From: Clostridiales bacterium
GTDB taxonomy: Bacteria; Bacillota; Clostridia; Saccharofermentanales; Saccharofermentanaceae
Direction: 5' to 3'
Length of the DNA stretch: 64,000 bases
NCBI GenBank assembly: GCA_017615755.1
Contig: JAFZZM010000010.1
Span: 53,205 to 117,204, forward strand
Position 1 is the first letter of the stretch, and every line of letters starts with the position of its first letter. A model generated the notes under the pieces. That model was not told the DNA's origin. It saw nothing but the letters and a program-made list of their open reading frames with translations, and ran no database searches. Below, one piece after another: positions 16,305 to 26,466 of the stretch. The position numbers and the translations under genes are program-made.

Positions 16305-18764
16305 TCAGATGCTGCCGCGCTCGATACCATACTTCGCACAAATATGACTGAATTCGTCGCTCTGTCCGAAGAAGGCAAGGACACTTTCTCTTGTCTGTGC
16401 GCCCTTACTGATCTCGCCTGCCCAGTAGGTGATCTCACTTGCTTCCGGCTCTCTGCCCATGAAAGTCGTATACAGTCTTCTTACATACTCCTCGTTCTTC
16501 AATTTCAGGTTCACAAACTCAGCACCTGTGAAGAACTGTTTTGCAGCCGAGCATCCTGTCTGCTCGAGGTTTGTCAGTGCTAAAGCCCAGTACTTGAGGC
16601 CCTTCTCTTCCGGTTCTCTTCCGAGACAGCAGGTGTAAAGACGAGTCGCAAATTCGGTTGCCTTCTTGCTCGCTCTTTCTGCCTTGGCACTCGGTGCACC
16701 GGAACGTACACCGTAATCAGCACAGAGGTTACACCATTCCTTAGAATCAATGAATCCCTTGATGACAGCTGTCCTGTCACCACCATTCTTCAGCACGCCG
16801 ACCCAGTAAGCCTTACCGGATGCTTCGGAAGCACGGCCGAAGAATGTCTTATACAATGTCTCAACAAAGTCCTCTACGCTGAGCTTTCTGTTTGTGAACT
16901 CCTCACCTGTCAGGAAGAAGAGACCACAATCACCACCAGTCTTTCTGCCGTTCGTGATCTCATTGACCCAGTACTTCTTACCACTTTCCTCGGAAGGACG
17001 TCCAAGTGCAACTGTGTACAATCTCTCCACGAAATCACCGATAGAAGCACCCTGTTCCGGATCCGGCTGTGGTTTCTCCGGTGCCGGAGTATTCGTATCG
17101 TCCACGATCAGTTTTGTTTCCTTCGGGACCATCAAATAGTAACCACCCATGAGGAATTCTTGCGGAACATATGCTTCTTCCGAGCATTCCTCAACAGACT
17201 CCACTTCTTCCATCCACTCGTAGATATATGCCGATCCGTCTTCCGACAGCGTTGGTTTTACAGTCTCTACAAGGAATTTCATATTCGGGCATGTGCGGAG
17301 ATCCAGTTGCTTAATACTGTCATAAGCACATGTCAGATGAATCAACTCGGGATTATGTGACAAATCGAGAGATGTGATCAATGTCGAATCGCAGTACAAA
17401 CCCTCAAGATTCGGGCAATGAGTCAGATCCAGTGATTTTATAGGATTGGCTTTACACGAAATACCAATAAACTTCGGATTTTTACTCAGATCAAGTGTCT
17501 TCAAATCGTTTCCATCACAACTTAAGTATTCCAGGTTCGGATTCGAAGTAAGATCGAGTTTGGTCAACCCGTCATAATCGCACCAGACTTCTTTCAGTTT
17601 CACATTTTTGCTCAGATCAAAATGAATCTGGTAATTCTGATTCAGATTAACAAACAACAGACTCGGGATCTTTGAAAGGTCAATCGTTTTGATCTGATTT
17701 GCTTCGAGATGAAGATATTCCATCGAAGGACAATCCGATACTTCCAGCTTAGTGACTTCGTTTCCTCTGACATCCAGGCTCTGAAGATTCGGGCAACGAT
17801 TAACATTTACACTCTTAATATGGCCATCGAAGCTTGTGACAGTTCTCAGATAATCAAAACCCTGAAGATTCAGTTCCTTGAACTCATTTCCGGAAAAATC
17901 GGCATTTTCCAGGAACCGGCAATTCGAAATATCCACAGAAGAGAGTTTATTATATTGGCAAGCGAGATTTTCGAGGTATTTACAGGAAGTCACATCCAAG
18001 GACGTTAATTCACAGTAATAACAGTTCAGATTAACAAGATACGGATTCTTACTCAAATCCAGTTTAGTAATACCATTGTCACTGCAGGAAAGGCTGGTAA
18101 GGAGTCTGCAGCCACTCACATCCACCTTCGTTAACAAGTTCATTGAACAATCGATTTCTCTCAAAAGAGGATTGGAAGAAAAATCCAGTTCCGAGATACC
18201 GTTACCACTGCAATAAAGTGACCGCAAAGCAGGAAGCCCGCTCAGATCCAGACTTGTGATCTGATTCTCATAGCAGTATATACCTTCCATATTAGGATTA
18301 TTGCCCAGAATAAGTTTAGTCATGGAATTACAACAACAATATACTGATGTAAGCTCGGAACAATTACTGAGGTCCAGTTTGGCAATCCTGTTATAAGAGC
18401 AGTCAATATCACGGAGATTTACGTTTTTACTCACATCCAGCGCTGTCAGCTCCGTATCATTACAACGCAAGAAGGAAAGATTATCGAAGTACTCCAAACC
18501 TTGCAAAGTCCTGATTGGCTTGTCTGAAATTTCAATAGAGGTTACATTCAAAATCTCATCTTTGTCCAGTCTCTGATCTTGGTTACTATCAAATAATAAC
18601 GAGACATACTCACGGAAACATTCATCCGGGAAATGGGCCGCATCGATCGCGATCTCCTCATCTGCATTCACGTTTTCCGTATGCAGATATTCGTTTCCGG
18701 CAACAGCGGCACCGGAAGAAAGCACAGCCAGACACAAGCCGACCAGCAAACTGTTTTTCAGCAT
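16305..18764 (-). CDS. Secreted LRR-DUF4214 protein (LRR-C)
   Basis: 819 residues from the ATG at 18764, placed 6 nt after GAGGTG (in-frame GTG 18773 and TTG 18770 overlap the ribosome site and are unlikely). Signal peptide, then FPDECFREYV and an EF-hand-like loop (DSNQDQRLDKDE), about 20 leucine-rich repeats with C-rich cores such as LxxLDCSxN, a Pro linker, and the four-unit DUF4214 block ending YGIERGSI. First gene of the C-B unit. Genes C, E and G share this layout and lack the MKKTKIAAYTGS-type leader of B, D and F. Confidence 0.88.
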   Translation of the reverse strand: MLKNSLLVGLCLAVLSSGAAVAGNEYLHTENVNADEEIAIDAAHFPDECFREYVSLLFDSNQDQRLDKDEILNVTSIEISDKPIRTLQGLEYFDNLSFLRCNDTELTALDVSKNVNLRDIDCSYNRIAKLDLSNCSELTSVYCCCNSMTKLILGNNPNMEGIYCYENQITSLDLSGLPALRSLYCSGNGISELDFSSNPLLREIDCSMNLLTKVDVSGCRLLTSLSCSDNGITKLDLSKNPYLVNLNCYYCELTSLDVTSCKYLENLACQYNKLSSVDISNCRFLENADFSGNEFKELNLQGFDYLRTVTSFDGHIKSVNVNRCPNLQSLDVRGNEVTKLEVSDCPSMEYLHLEANQIKTIDLSKIPSLLFVNLNQNYQIHFDLSKNVKLKEVWCDYDGLTKLDLTSNPNLEYLSCDGNDLKTLDLSKNPKFIGISCKANPIKSLDLTHCPNLEGLYCDSTLITSLDLSHNPELIHLTCAYDSIKQLDLRTCPNMKFLVETVKPTLSEDGSAYIYEWMEEVESVEECSEEAYVPQEFLMGGYYLMVPKETKLIVDDTNTPAPEKPQPDPEQGASIGDFVERLYTVALGRPSEESGKKYWVNEITNGRKTGGDCGLFFLTGEEFTNRKLSVEDFVETLYKTFFGRASEASGKAYWVGVLKNGGDRTAVIKGFIDSKEWCNLCADYGVRSGAPSAKAERASKKATEFATRLYTCCLGREPEEKGLKYWALALTNLEQTGCSAAKQFFTGAEFVNLKLKNEEYVRRLYTTFMGREPEASEITYWAGEISKGAQTRESVLAFFGQSDEFSHICAKYGIERGSI

Positions 18765-18800
18765 ATACAACACCTCTCTTTTTTCTTAATCCCCTATAAC

Positions 18801-18830
18801 ATTATATAGGTCGATCACTATCAAATTCAA
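18801..18830 (-). promoter_or_regulatory. Promoter of the LRR C-B unit
   Basis: Minus strand TTGAAT (18825-18830), 18 bp, TATAAT (18801-18806), 36 nt before the ATG of gene C. Confidence 0.55.
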
Positions 18831-18865
18831 GTATCTTTGACAGCCGCGCCATCTGAAAAACAGAC

Positions 18866-18899
18866 AAAAAAAGAAGAGCCGCCATAGCAGCTCTCCTTC
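18866..18899 (-). terminator. Terminator after LRR gene D
   Basis: Stem AGAGC/GCTCT with flanking GAAG/CTTC pairing, followed by seven T on the minus strand (A run 18866-18872), 25 nt after the stop of gene D. Confidence 0.75.
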
Positions 18900-18923
18900 A
18901 ATCTCATAATTCTTTCGGATCAC

Positions 18924-20954
18924 TCAGATCGTTCCACGCTCGATACCATATTTCGCGCAGATTTGACTGAATTCGTCACTCTGTCCGAAGAACGCGAGAA
19001 CACTGTCTTTCGTCTGGCGTCCGGCCTTGATCTCGCCCGCCCAGTACGTGACTTCACTTGCTTGCGGATCGCGTCCCATGAATGTCGTATAGAGTCTTCT
19101 CACATACTCCTCGTTCTTCAGTTTCAGGTTTACAAACTCATCACCTGTGAAGAACTGTTTTGCAGCAGAGCAACCTGTCTGCTCGAGGTTAGTAAGAGCT
19201 AATGCCCAGTACTTGAGGCCCTTCTCTTCCGGTTCTCTTCCAAGGCAGCATGTGTAAAGACGTGTCGCGAATTCCGTTGCGTTCTTGCTTGCCTTTTCTG
19301 CCTTGGCACTCGGTGCACCGGAACGTACACCGTAATCGGCACAGAGATTACACCACTCCTTAGAATCAATGAAGCCCTTGATGACAGCTGTCCTGTCACC
19401 ACCATTCTTCAGCACGCCGACCCAGTAAGCCTTACCGGATGCCTCAGAAGCACGGCCGAAGAATGTCTTATATAACGTCTCAACGAAGTCTTCAACACTG
19501 AGCTTTCTGTTTGTGAACTCCTCACCTGTCAGGAAGAAGATACCGCAATCACCACCGGTCTTTCTTCCGTTCGTGATCTCTTCTACCCAGTACTTCTTAC
19601 CACCTTCTTCAGAAGGACGTCCAAGTGCTACCGTGTACAATCTCTCCACGAAGTCGCCGATTGAAGCCCCCTGTTCCGGCGCCGTTGTCGGAGTCGGTGT
19701 AGGCGTCTCAGTTGGAGTAGGTGTAGCTGTCGGAGTCGCCGTTGGTGTCGGCGTAGGCGTCGGAAGCTTATCTGTAACCAGGATCGTGGTCAGATCAAAC
19801 GACAAGAAGCAATCTCCCTCGGCGTTGACATAGTAGCGTGAGAAATCATCATCTTCATACGTCGTATCCGGATCCGCCAGTGCCTTAAGTATCTTTTTGC
19901 AAGGACGGATATCCAGCATCTCAAGTTTACCTGTATCGGTCAAAAGGATCTCGAGCTCGGTGTTATTACTAAGATCCAGACTTTTAATATAGCAGCTCGA
20001 GCAGTCCAGCTTTTTCAAATGAATAAGCGGAGACACGTCAAGACTCGTCACATAAGAATACTTGTGCGTCAAATACTTTAGTTCCACACAACCGCGTACA
20101 TCAAGCTGAAGATACACGTTCATGCTTACATCCAGTGACTCAAGTTTAGCAAGATCCTTGATATTCAGTGTTGTAAGATTATTATATTTGCAATCCAGAA
20201 AATAAAGATCCTTACTCTTACTCACATCCAGTGTGGAAAGCTTGTTATAACTGCAATCAAGATGTTGCAAAGGCGTGCATGCACTTACATCCAGTGAATC
20301 GATACGGTTTCTACAACAATCCAGGTATCTCAGTTTCGAACACCCGGTCACATCCAAACTACGCAGTTTATTCCTGTTACAATCCAACGATTCCAGATTC
20401 GGGCATTCGGAAACATCCAGTTCGGTTATATTGTTTTCCCCGCAAGTGATGTCCGTAATAGCCGTGTTTTTTCCCAAAACAAGACTGGAAAGCACATTGT
20501 TCGGGCAGAACAGATATGCAAGTTCCGGGTTATGACTCAGATCCAATGAGGATAGTTTACCATTCGCACAGGAAAGATACTGAAGCTTGGTATTCTTACT
20601 GACATCCAGTTCCTCCAGTATGCCGTATTTGACCTTGTAATCGATTGCCACGAGGTTGGGAAAATACTCAATACCCTTAAACGAATTGACTATCGGTCCT
20701 TCAATATAGATCGACAAAACTTCGGATATCTCATTTTCGCTCAGAACGCCGTTTTTGTCAGGGTCAAACGCTTCCGAAACATATTTCCGGAATTCCGGAT
20801 CAGGAAAATTCGCCTCATCGATTGCCACATCCGCCTGCGGATTCTTCGCCGTATCTTCATCCGCTCTGACCGATGCAGATGTCCATCCCGCAACGGCAAA
20901 AGCACTTGCCAATATAACACTTCCTGTATATGCTGCTATTTTCGATATTTTCAT
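18924..20954 (-). CDS. Secreted LRR-DUF4214 protein (LRR-D)
   Basis: 676 residues. The signal peptide is nearly the same as that of gene B (IAAYTGSVILASAFAVAGW). One module: FPDPEFRKYV, EF-hand-like DPDKNGVLSENE, about 13 leucine-rich repeats, then a Thr-Pro-rich linker of about 30 residues and the four-unit DUF4214 block ending YGIERGTI. The linker would give an extended spacer between the LRR part and the C-terminal block. It follows gene E by 29 nt and is followed by a terminator, so it is the second gene of the E-D unit. Compared with B and F it lacks the second LRR module. Confidence 0.88.
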   Translation of the reverse strand: MKISKIAAYTGSVILASAFAVAGWTSASVRADEDTAKNPQADVAIDEANFPDPEFRKYVSEAFDPDKNGVLSENEISEVLSIYIEGPIVNSFKGIEYFPNLVAIDYKVKYGILEELDVSKNTKLQYLSCANGKLSSLDLSHNPELAYLFCPNNVLSSLVLGKNTAITDITCGENNITELDVSECPNLESLDCNRNKLRSLDVTGCSKLRYLDCCRNRIDSLDVSACTPLQHLDCSYNKLSTLDVSKSKDLYFLDCKYNNLTTLNIKDLAKLESLDVSMNVYLQLDVRGCVELKYLTHKYSYVTSLDVSPLIHLKKLDCSSCYIKSLDLSNNTELEILLTDTGKLEMLDIRPCKKILKALADPDTTYEDDDFSRYYVNAEGDCFLSFDLTTILVTDKLPTPTPTPTATPTATPTPTETPTPTPTTAPEQGASIGDFVERLYTVALGRPSEEGGKKYWVEEITNGRKTGGDCGIFFLTGEEFTNRKLSVEDFVETLYKTFFGRASEASGKAYWVGVLKNGGDRTAVIKGFIDSKEWCNLCADYGVRSGAPSAKAEKASKNATEFATRLYTCCLGREPEEKGLKYWALALTNLEQTGCSAAKQFFTGDEFVNLKLKNEEYVRRLYTTFMGRDPQASEVTYWAGEIKAGRQTKDSVLAFFGQSDEFSQICAKYGIERGTI

Positions 20955-20983
20955 TTTATTACACCTTCTTTCTTACAGGCCGA

Positions 20984-23596
20984 TCAGATGCTGCCACGCT
21001 CAATACCGTACTTCACACAGAGTTTACTGAATTCATCGCTCTGTCCGAAGAAGGCAAGCACACTTTCTCTTGTCTGCGCACCCTTACTGATCTCGCCTGC
21101 CCAGTAGGTGATCTCACTTGCTTCCGGATCTCTGCCCATGAAGGTCAGATACAGTCTTTTTACATACTCCTCGTTCTTCAATTTCAGGTTCACAAACTCA
21201 GCACCTGTGAAGAACTGTTTTGCAGCCGAGCATCCTGTCTGCTCAAGGTTAGTCAAAGCTAATGCCCAGTACTTGAGGCCCTTCTCTTCCGGTTCTCTTC
21301 CGAGGCAGCATGTGTATAGTCGTGACGCGAACATCGTTGCGCTCTTACTGGCCTTCTCTGCCTTGGCATTCGGTGCACCGGAACGCACGCCGTAATCGGC
21401 ACAGAGATTGCACCATTCCTTGGAATCGATGAAGCCCTTGATGACAGCGGTTCTGTCGCCACCGTTCTTCAGTACGCCTACCCAGTAAGCCTTACCGGAA
21501 GCCTCGGACTCACGCCCGAAGAATGTCTTATACAATGTCTCAACAAAGTCCTCTATGCTAAGCTTTCTGTTCGTGAATTCCTCGCTTGTCAGGAAGAAAA
21601 GACCACAGTCACCACCGGTTTTCTTTCCGCTTGTGATCTGATCGACCCAGAAAGCCTTACCTGACTTCTCAGAAGCACGTCCAAGTGCCACAGTATACAG
21701 ACGCTCCACGAAATCACCGATCGTCGCATTCTTTACCGGTGTCGGCGTAGGTGTCGGTGTTTCTGTCGGAGTCACAGTCGGAGTCACAGTCGGAGTCAGC
21801 GACTGATCGTCCACGATCAGTCTTGTCTTCACGGGATACGCCAATCTTCGAGCCACGCCTATAAGCATGTTCGGATCACGCTCCTGTGAAGCACACGAAT
21901 CTTCTTCAAATTCCGAATAGTAATAGTACTCACCGTCTTCAGAAATATGACGGGTATATTTCTTGATCAGATCCAGCATGTCCGGGCACTTACGGATGTC
22001 CAATTGTTCGAAGACTGTATACGCACAGTCAATAGCTTGCAACTTAGGATTATGGGAAACGTCGAGCGAAGTCAAGTCCGTATCTCCGACAGTGACAGAT
22101 AGCAGTTCCGGATTCTTACTGATATCCAGATTCTTAAGAGGGTTAGCACCCAGATCTGCCAAAAGCAGATTCTTGTTTTTACTCAGATCGATCGAAGTGA
22201 TCTGGTTGTTCGTTGCAGTGACATTGACCAGCTTCGGATTATGGGTAAGATCCAGTTCTTTTAGATGGTTCATATCACAACAAAGTTCCTCCAGATCAGG
22301 AAGCATGCTCACATCCAGTTCCAAAAGGTCATTGCCGGAGCACCCGATCTCCTGAAGTTTCGGATTATGACTCAGATCCAGAGAACGCAAACCAAGACTT
22401 CTTACATATAGAACCATCAATTCGGTGCATTCACTAATATCGATTTCATCCAATCGGCCGTCAACCCTAATATACTGTAACAAGGTGCACCCGCTGATAT
22501 CGAACTCTTTTACTTCCGCCCACGCCAGGTCGATTGAAGTGAGCGCAGAACAACCTTTTGCACTGAACTTTTTGATTGGAGCGTCATAACCATTAAACTC
22601 TTCAAGATCCTTCAGTCCGCTGATATCCACCTCGGTAATCTGCGTTTCTAAGCATTCAAGATAAACAAGATTCGTAAGCGTGCTAAAGTCCACTGCAGTA
22701 ACAGGATTCTCGGAAATAACTAATTCTTCCAGACGGATACATCCGGTAACGTCGACAGTATTCAGTGCACACCGCGGTGCATCAATGACCTTGATATATT
22801 CTTTTCCGCTCAGGTCAAGAGTCGATAATTGCGTATCTGAACAATAAAGATATGTCAGATATTTGCAGTTATTAATGTCCAAGCTCTTAAGTGATGTATT
22901 ACCTATACAAGAAATTGAATAAATATAAGGATTATTGCTCAGATCAAGTTCTCTGATGTCCGCATTATTGCAATCCAGAATTCGAAGCATCGGATTATTG
23001 CTCACATCAAGATGTTTAACCGGACAAATGCTCAGAGTCAGATTCTCGAGATTTACACAATCACTGAGATCCAAAGTCTTGATCTGTGTTTCGTAGCACT
23101 GAATCCACTTCAAAGAAGAACAGTTCTTCAGATTCAGTTTTTTCACATTCGTTGAAAAGATATCCACTGAGGTAAGCTTCGTACAACCGCTCAGATCAAT
23201 ATCCGCAAATGAAGTGTCATAGCAGTATAGATTCCGCAATTCCGTATTCTTGCTCAAGTCGATCCTGTTCGCCGGAATTTGGGAAAAGTTAATATCTACC
23301 AGGTTTCCGAAATACTCAATGCCTTGAAAAGAAAGGATATCCATTTCAGAAAAATTCAGACTCTGAATATCATAGATTTCATCCTCGCTCAGACTGCCGT
23401 CCTTATTTCCATCGAGATTATCGGACACATACTGACGGAAAACTTCATCAGGAAAAGTACTCTCGTCGATCTTTACCGGCTCCTGCGTCGTCTTCTCGTC
23501 CGCACGTACCGCTGTCTTTTCCGCACCCAAACCGCAAGCACCGGAGATCAGGAGCATGCCCAGACCGATGGCTAAACCACACTTCAACTTCAACAT
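20984..23596 (-). CDS. Secreted LRR-DUF4214 protein (LRR-E)
   Basis: 870 residues from the ATG at 23596 (an in-frame TTG at 23599 sits too near the GAGGTGA). Signal peptide, FPDEVFRQYV, EF-hand-like DGNKDGSLSEDE, about 20 leucine-rich repeats, a Thr-Pro-Val linker, and the four-unit DUF4214 block ending YGIERGSI. First gene of the E-D unit, with its own promoter. Its leader (MLKLKCGLAIG) resembles that of gene G (MLNLKCFALG), showing a closer tie between E and G than to the partner genes. Confidence 0.88.
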   Translation of the reverse strand: MLKLKCGLAIGLGMLLISGACGLGAEKTAVRADEKTTQEPVKIDESTFPDEVFRQYVSDNLDGNKDGSLSEDEIYDIQSLNFSEMDILSFQGIEYFGNLVDINFSQIPANRIDLSKNTELRNLYCYDTSFADIDLSGCTKLTSVDIFSTNVKKLNLKNCSSLKWIQCYETQIKTLDLSDCVNLENLTLSICPVKHLDVSNNPMLRILDCNNADIRELDLSNNPYIYSISCIGNTSLKSLDINNCKYLTYLYCSDTQLSTLDLSGKEYIKVIDAPRCALNTVDVTGCIRLEELVISENPVTAVDFSTLTNLVYLECLETQITEVDISGLKDLEEFNGYDAPIKKFSAKGCSALTSIDLAWAEVKEFDISGCTLLQYIRVDGRLDEIDISECTELMVLYVRSLGLRSLDLSHNPKLQEIGCSGNDLLELDVSMLPDLEELCCDMNHLKELDLTHNPKLVNVTATNNQITSIDLSKNKNLLLADLGANPLKNLDISKNPELLSVTVGDTDLTSLDVSHNPKLQAIDCAYTVFEQLDIRKCPDMLDLIKKYTRHISEDGEYYYYSEFEEDSCASQERDPNMLIGVARRLAYPVKTRLIVDDQSLTPTVTPTVTPTETPTPTPTPVKNATIGDFVERLYTVALGRASEKSGKAFWVDQITSGKKTGGDCGLFFLTSEEFTNRKLSIEDFVETLYKTFFGRESEASGKAYWVGVLKNGGDRTAVIKGFIDSKEWCNLCADYGVRSGAPNAKAEKASKSATMFASRLYTCCLGREPEEKGLKYWALALTNLEQTGCSAAKQFFTGAEFVNLKLKNEEYVKRLYLTFMGRDPEASEITYWAGEISKGAQTRESVLAFFGQSDEFSKLCVKYGIERGSI

Positions 23597-23711
23597 CAAA
23601 TCACCTCATTTCCTGTTGGAATGAGAGATCTGCAAATTCAAAAATGAAAAAAGCAATACAGATCAGCGATGCCAATCGTACCCTCAAACACAACAACTAT
23701 TCCCCTCTCCC

Positions 23712-23740
23712 ATTGTAAGGGAGCAAACACTTTAAATCAA
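23712..23740 (-). promoter_or_regulatory. Promoter of the LRR E-D unit
   Basis: Minus strand TTGATT (23735-23740), 17 bp, TACAAT (23712-23717). The leader that follows (about 110 nt) shares GAATA, GTTGTG and TTGAGGG in order with the leader of gene G. Confidence 0.65.
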
Positions 23741-23773
23741 GGGTATTTGATTAGATATAACTAACATAAAAAT

Positions 23774-23805
23774 CGGGCGGAAAAGCACTTTCACTTTTCC
23801 GCCCG
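23774..23805 (-). terminator. Terminator after LRR gene F, containing the AAAAGCACT word
   Basis: Perfect 12-bp stem CGGGCGGAAAAG/CTTTTCCGCCCG with an 8-nt loop, followed by ATTTTT on the minus strand. The word AAAAGCACT runs from the stem into the loop at 23781-23789. Confidence 0.93.
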
Positions 23806-23859
23806 TCACGTCTCCGGCAATGCTTGTCAGAAACGTCATTCGTTCAGTTTTCAGAGAAC

Positions 23860-26436
23860 TCAGATGGTGCCGCGCTCGATACCGTATTTCGCGCAGAGAT
23901 TACTGAATTCGTCGCTCTGTCCGAAGAAAGCAAGAACACTGTCTCTTGTCTGTGTACCCTTGCTGATCTCGCCTGCCCAGTAGCTGATCTCACTTGCTTC
24001 CGGATCTCTGCCCATGAAGGTCAGATACAATCTTCTGACGTACTCTTCGTTATCCACTTTCTGGTTCACGAACTCAGCACCTGTGAAGAACTGCTTTGCA
24101 GCCGAGCATCCTGTCTGTTCTGCGTTAGTCAGAGCTAACGCCCAGTACGCAAGTCCGGCATCTTCCGGGTCTCTTCCGAGGCAGCATGTGTAAAGACGTT
24201 TCGCGAATTTCGTTGCATTCTTGCTTGCCTTTTCTGCCTTGGCACTCGGTGCACCGGAACGTACGCCGTAATCAGCACAGAGGTTACACCATTCCTTGGA
24301 ATCGATGAAGCCCTTGATGACAGCGGTTCTGTCACCGCCGTTCTTCAGTACGCCGACCCAGTAAGCCTTACCGGATGCTTCGGAAGCACGGCCGAAGAAT
24401 GTTTTATACAATGTCTCAACAAAGTTCTCTACGCTGAGGTTTCTGTTTGTGAACTCCTCACCTGTCAGGAAGAAGAGACCACAGTCACCACCGGTCTTTC
24501 TGCCGTTTGTGATTTCATTTACCCAATAGTTTTTACCGCTCTCTTCTGCCGGACGACCGAGAGCCTCAGTGTAAAGACGCTCAACGAACTCACCAACTGT
24601 TGCTTCATGCGGTACAGGTGTCGGAGTCATTGTAGGTGTAGGTGTTGCAGTCGGTGCAGGTGTCGGCAATCCATCCACGCCAACGATCTTCGTTGTCGGA
24701 TCGCAGGAAAGGAGCGTCTTACCATTGGCATCTGCGTATACATAGTAATCGTCGACCATCTTCAGTTCCACACCATTATCGGTAAGTGCTGCGACAAGCG
24801 CATCACAATTTTCGAGATTGATGGAAGTGATCTGTGTGTGATGGATCTTAAGAGTTTGAAGTTTGTTGTAGTCTTTCACATCCAAAGCCTTGATCTGCGT
24901 GTTAGAGCAATCAATGTATCTCAGAGCGAAAACCATATCAAGATTCAGTTCTTTTAACGGCTGATTGGAACAATTCAAGGACGTGAGCATGGTGTTTGCG
25001 CTCAATTCCATAGAAGTAAGTTTACCGCCCTCAGCCGGACCTTCCACGTTCAAAGTTTCCAGATTACTGAAGAACTCGATTCCCTTAAGGGATGCAACCT
25101 CTGTACCGGACAGATCGATCTTCTTAACATTTGCAAGTTCTTTGGAAGTAAAAACGCCATCAGCGTTAGCATCAAAATTCTTGCCTACATACTCACGGAA
25201 GATCGCATCCGGGAAATTCGCCTCATTGATCTCAGTTACAGAAGAAATAACTTCTGCGCCGGAATTAGTGATAAGGAATACAGTATTACCAACCACATAA
25301 TAGCAATCGAATCCGTCATCATCTATGAAGAAATTCGGATCATTCATGAATTCCATGATCTTCGCACAAGAACGGACATCGAGTGAATAAATGGATGTCA
25401 TGCTGATAGATACATACTCCAGAGCGTTTTTGTTGGTCAGATCCAGGCTCTTCAAAGGTACTGCATTTAAGCTCAACTGAACAAGCTTTGCGTTCGTGCT
25501 CAGATCGAGAGAGGTGATCTTGGTGCTATCCAGGACCAGTGTATCCAGGTTTGTACAACCGGTTACATTGATCTCTTTCAAAGGTGCACCCATCGCAACA
25601 ACCGTCTTCATAGCAGAAAGATCATGCAGATCAAGACTTGTCAGTTCAGCAGAAAAAACATCGATATACTCAAGTTTCTTACAATTCTGAAGATCGAGCT
25701 TTTTGATCGGGTTTTCGCAGATCTCCAGGTGCTCAAGCTTTGCACAATTGCTCAGATCAATTGTTGTGATCATGTTGGTACATGCTTCCAGACGAGTCAA
25801 TTCTGTCGCTGCAGAAACATCCAGTTTTTTGATCTTGTTGTCATCACAATCCAGTTTCTTAAGACCGGTACACTTGGAAATGTCCAGGACCTCAATGCTG
25901 TTACTATAGCATTCGATTTCCTTCAATTGAGTACAATTACTGATATCCAGAACAGAAAGCAGATTTCTGTTGCATTTCAGAGATGTAAGCTTCGTGTTAT
26001 TGCTCAGATCCAGTGTCTTTACAAAGTTACCGGACAAATCGAGTGTCACAAGTTCCGTATTCGCGCTGACATCAAGTTCAGTCATTACACCATAAGTTCT
26101 CGCGCAGTTTAGATCGGTAAGGTTTGCGAAGTTTTCGATACCTTTCAGAGTAGTTACACGTAACTCATCCAGGTCGATCTTCTTTACCGAAGCGATCTCC
26201 TCGTCATCGAGAATACCATCACTGTTCGTATCGAAACTTGCGCCGACGAAACCACGGAATTTCTCATCCGGGAAGTTTTCTTCGCTGATCTCCAGGCCGG
26301 TCACCGGAGCCGGATTCGGATCCTGAGGCTCTTCCGCTTCGTCCGCACGGAGCGACTTCCCTGCAACACCACCGATGGCGAGAGCACTAGCCATGGCGAT
26401 GCTGCATGTATATGCTGCTATTTTCGTTTTTTTCAT
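23860..26436 (-). CDS. Secreted LRR-DUF4214 protein with two LRR blocks (LRR-F)
   Basis: 858 residues. The leader MKKTKIAAYTCSIAMAS matches genes B and D. Two modules as in B: FPDEKFRGFV with DTNSDGILDDEE and an LRR block, then FPDAIFREYV with DANADGVFTSKE near residue 410 and a second, shorter LRR block. A Thr-Pro linker and the four-unit DUF4214 block follow, ending YGIERGTI. It lies 30 nt downstream of gene G and ahead of a strong terminator: second gene of the G-F unit. Many repeats carry the sequence LDVSxCTxL or LDLSNCxKL. Confidence 0.88.
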   Translation of the reverse strand: MKKTKIAAYTCSIAMASALAIGGVAGKSLRADEAEEPQDPNPAPVTGLEISEENFPDEKFRGFVGASFDTNSDGILDDEEIASVKKIDLDELRVTTLKGIENFANLTDLNCARTYGVMTELDVSANTELVTLDLSGNFVKTLDLSNNTKLTSLKCNRNLLSVLDISNCTQLKEIECYSNSIEVLDISKCTGLKKLDCDDNKIKKLDVSAATELTRLEACTNMITTIDLSNCAKLEHLEICENPIKKLDLQNCKKLEYIDVFSAELTSLDLHDLSAMKTVVAMGAPLKEINVTGCTNLDTLVLDSTKITSLDLSTNAKLVQLSLNAVPLKSLDLTNKNALEYVSISMTSIYSLDVRSCAKIMEFMNDPNFFIDDDGFDCYYVVGNTVFLITNSGAEVISSVTEINEANFPDAIFREYVGKNFDANADGVFTSKELANVKKIDLSGTEVASLKGIEFFSNLETLNVEGPAEGGKLTSMELSANTMLTSLNCSNQPLKELNLDMVFALRYIDCSNTQIKALDVKDYNKLQTLKIHHTQITSINLENCDALVAALTDNGVELKMVDDYYVYADANGKTLLSCDPTTKIVGVDGLPTPAPTATPTPTMTPTPVPHEATVGEFVERLYTEALGRPAEESGKNYWVNEITNGRKTGGDCGLFFLTGEEFTNRNLSVENFVETLYKTFFGRASEASGKAYWVGVLKNGGDRTAVIKGFIDSKEWCNLCADYGVRSGAPSAKAEKASKNATKFAKRLYTCCLGRDPEDAGLAYWALALTNAEQTGCSAAKQFFTGAEFVNQKVDNEEYVRRLYLTFMGRDPEASEISYWAGEISKGTQTRDSVLAFFGQSDEFSNLCAKYGIERGTI

Positions 26437-26466
26437 TCTTTTACACCTTCTTTCTTACAGGACCCA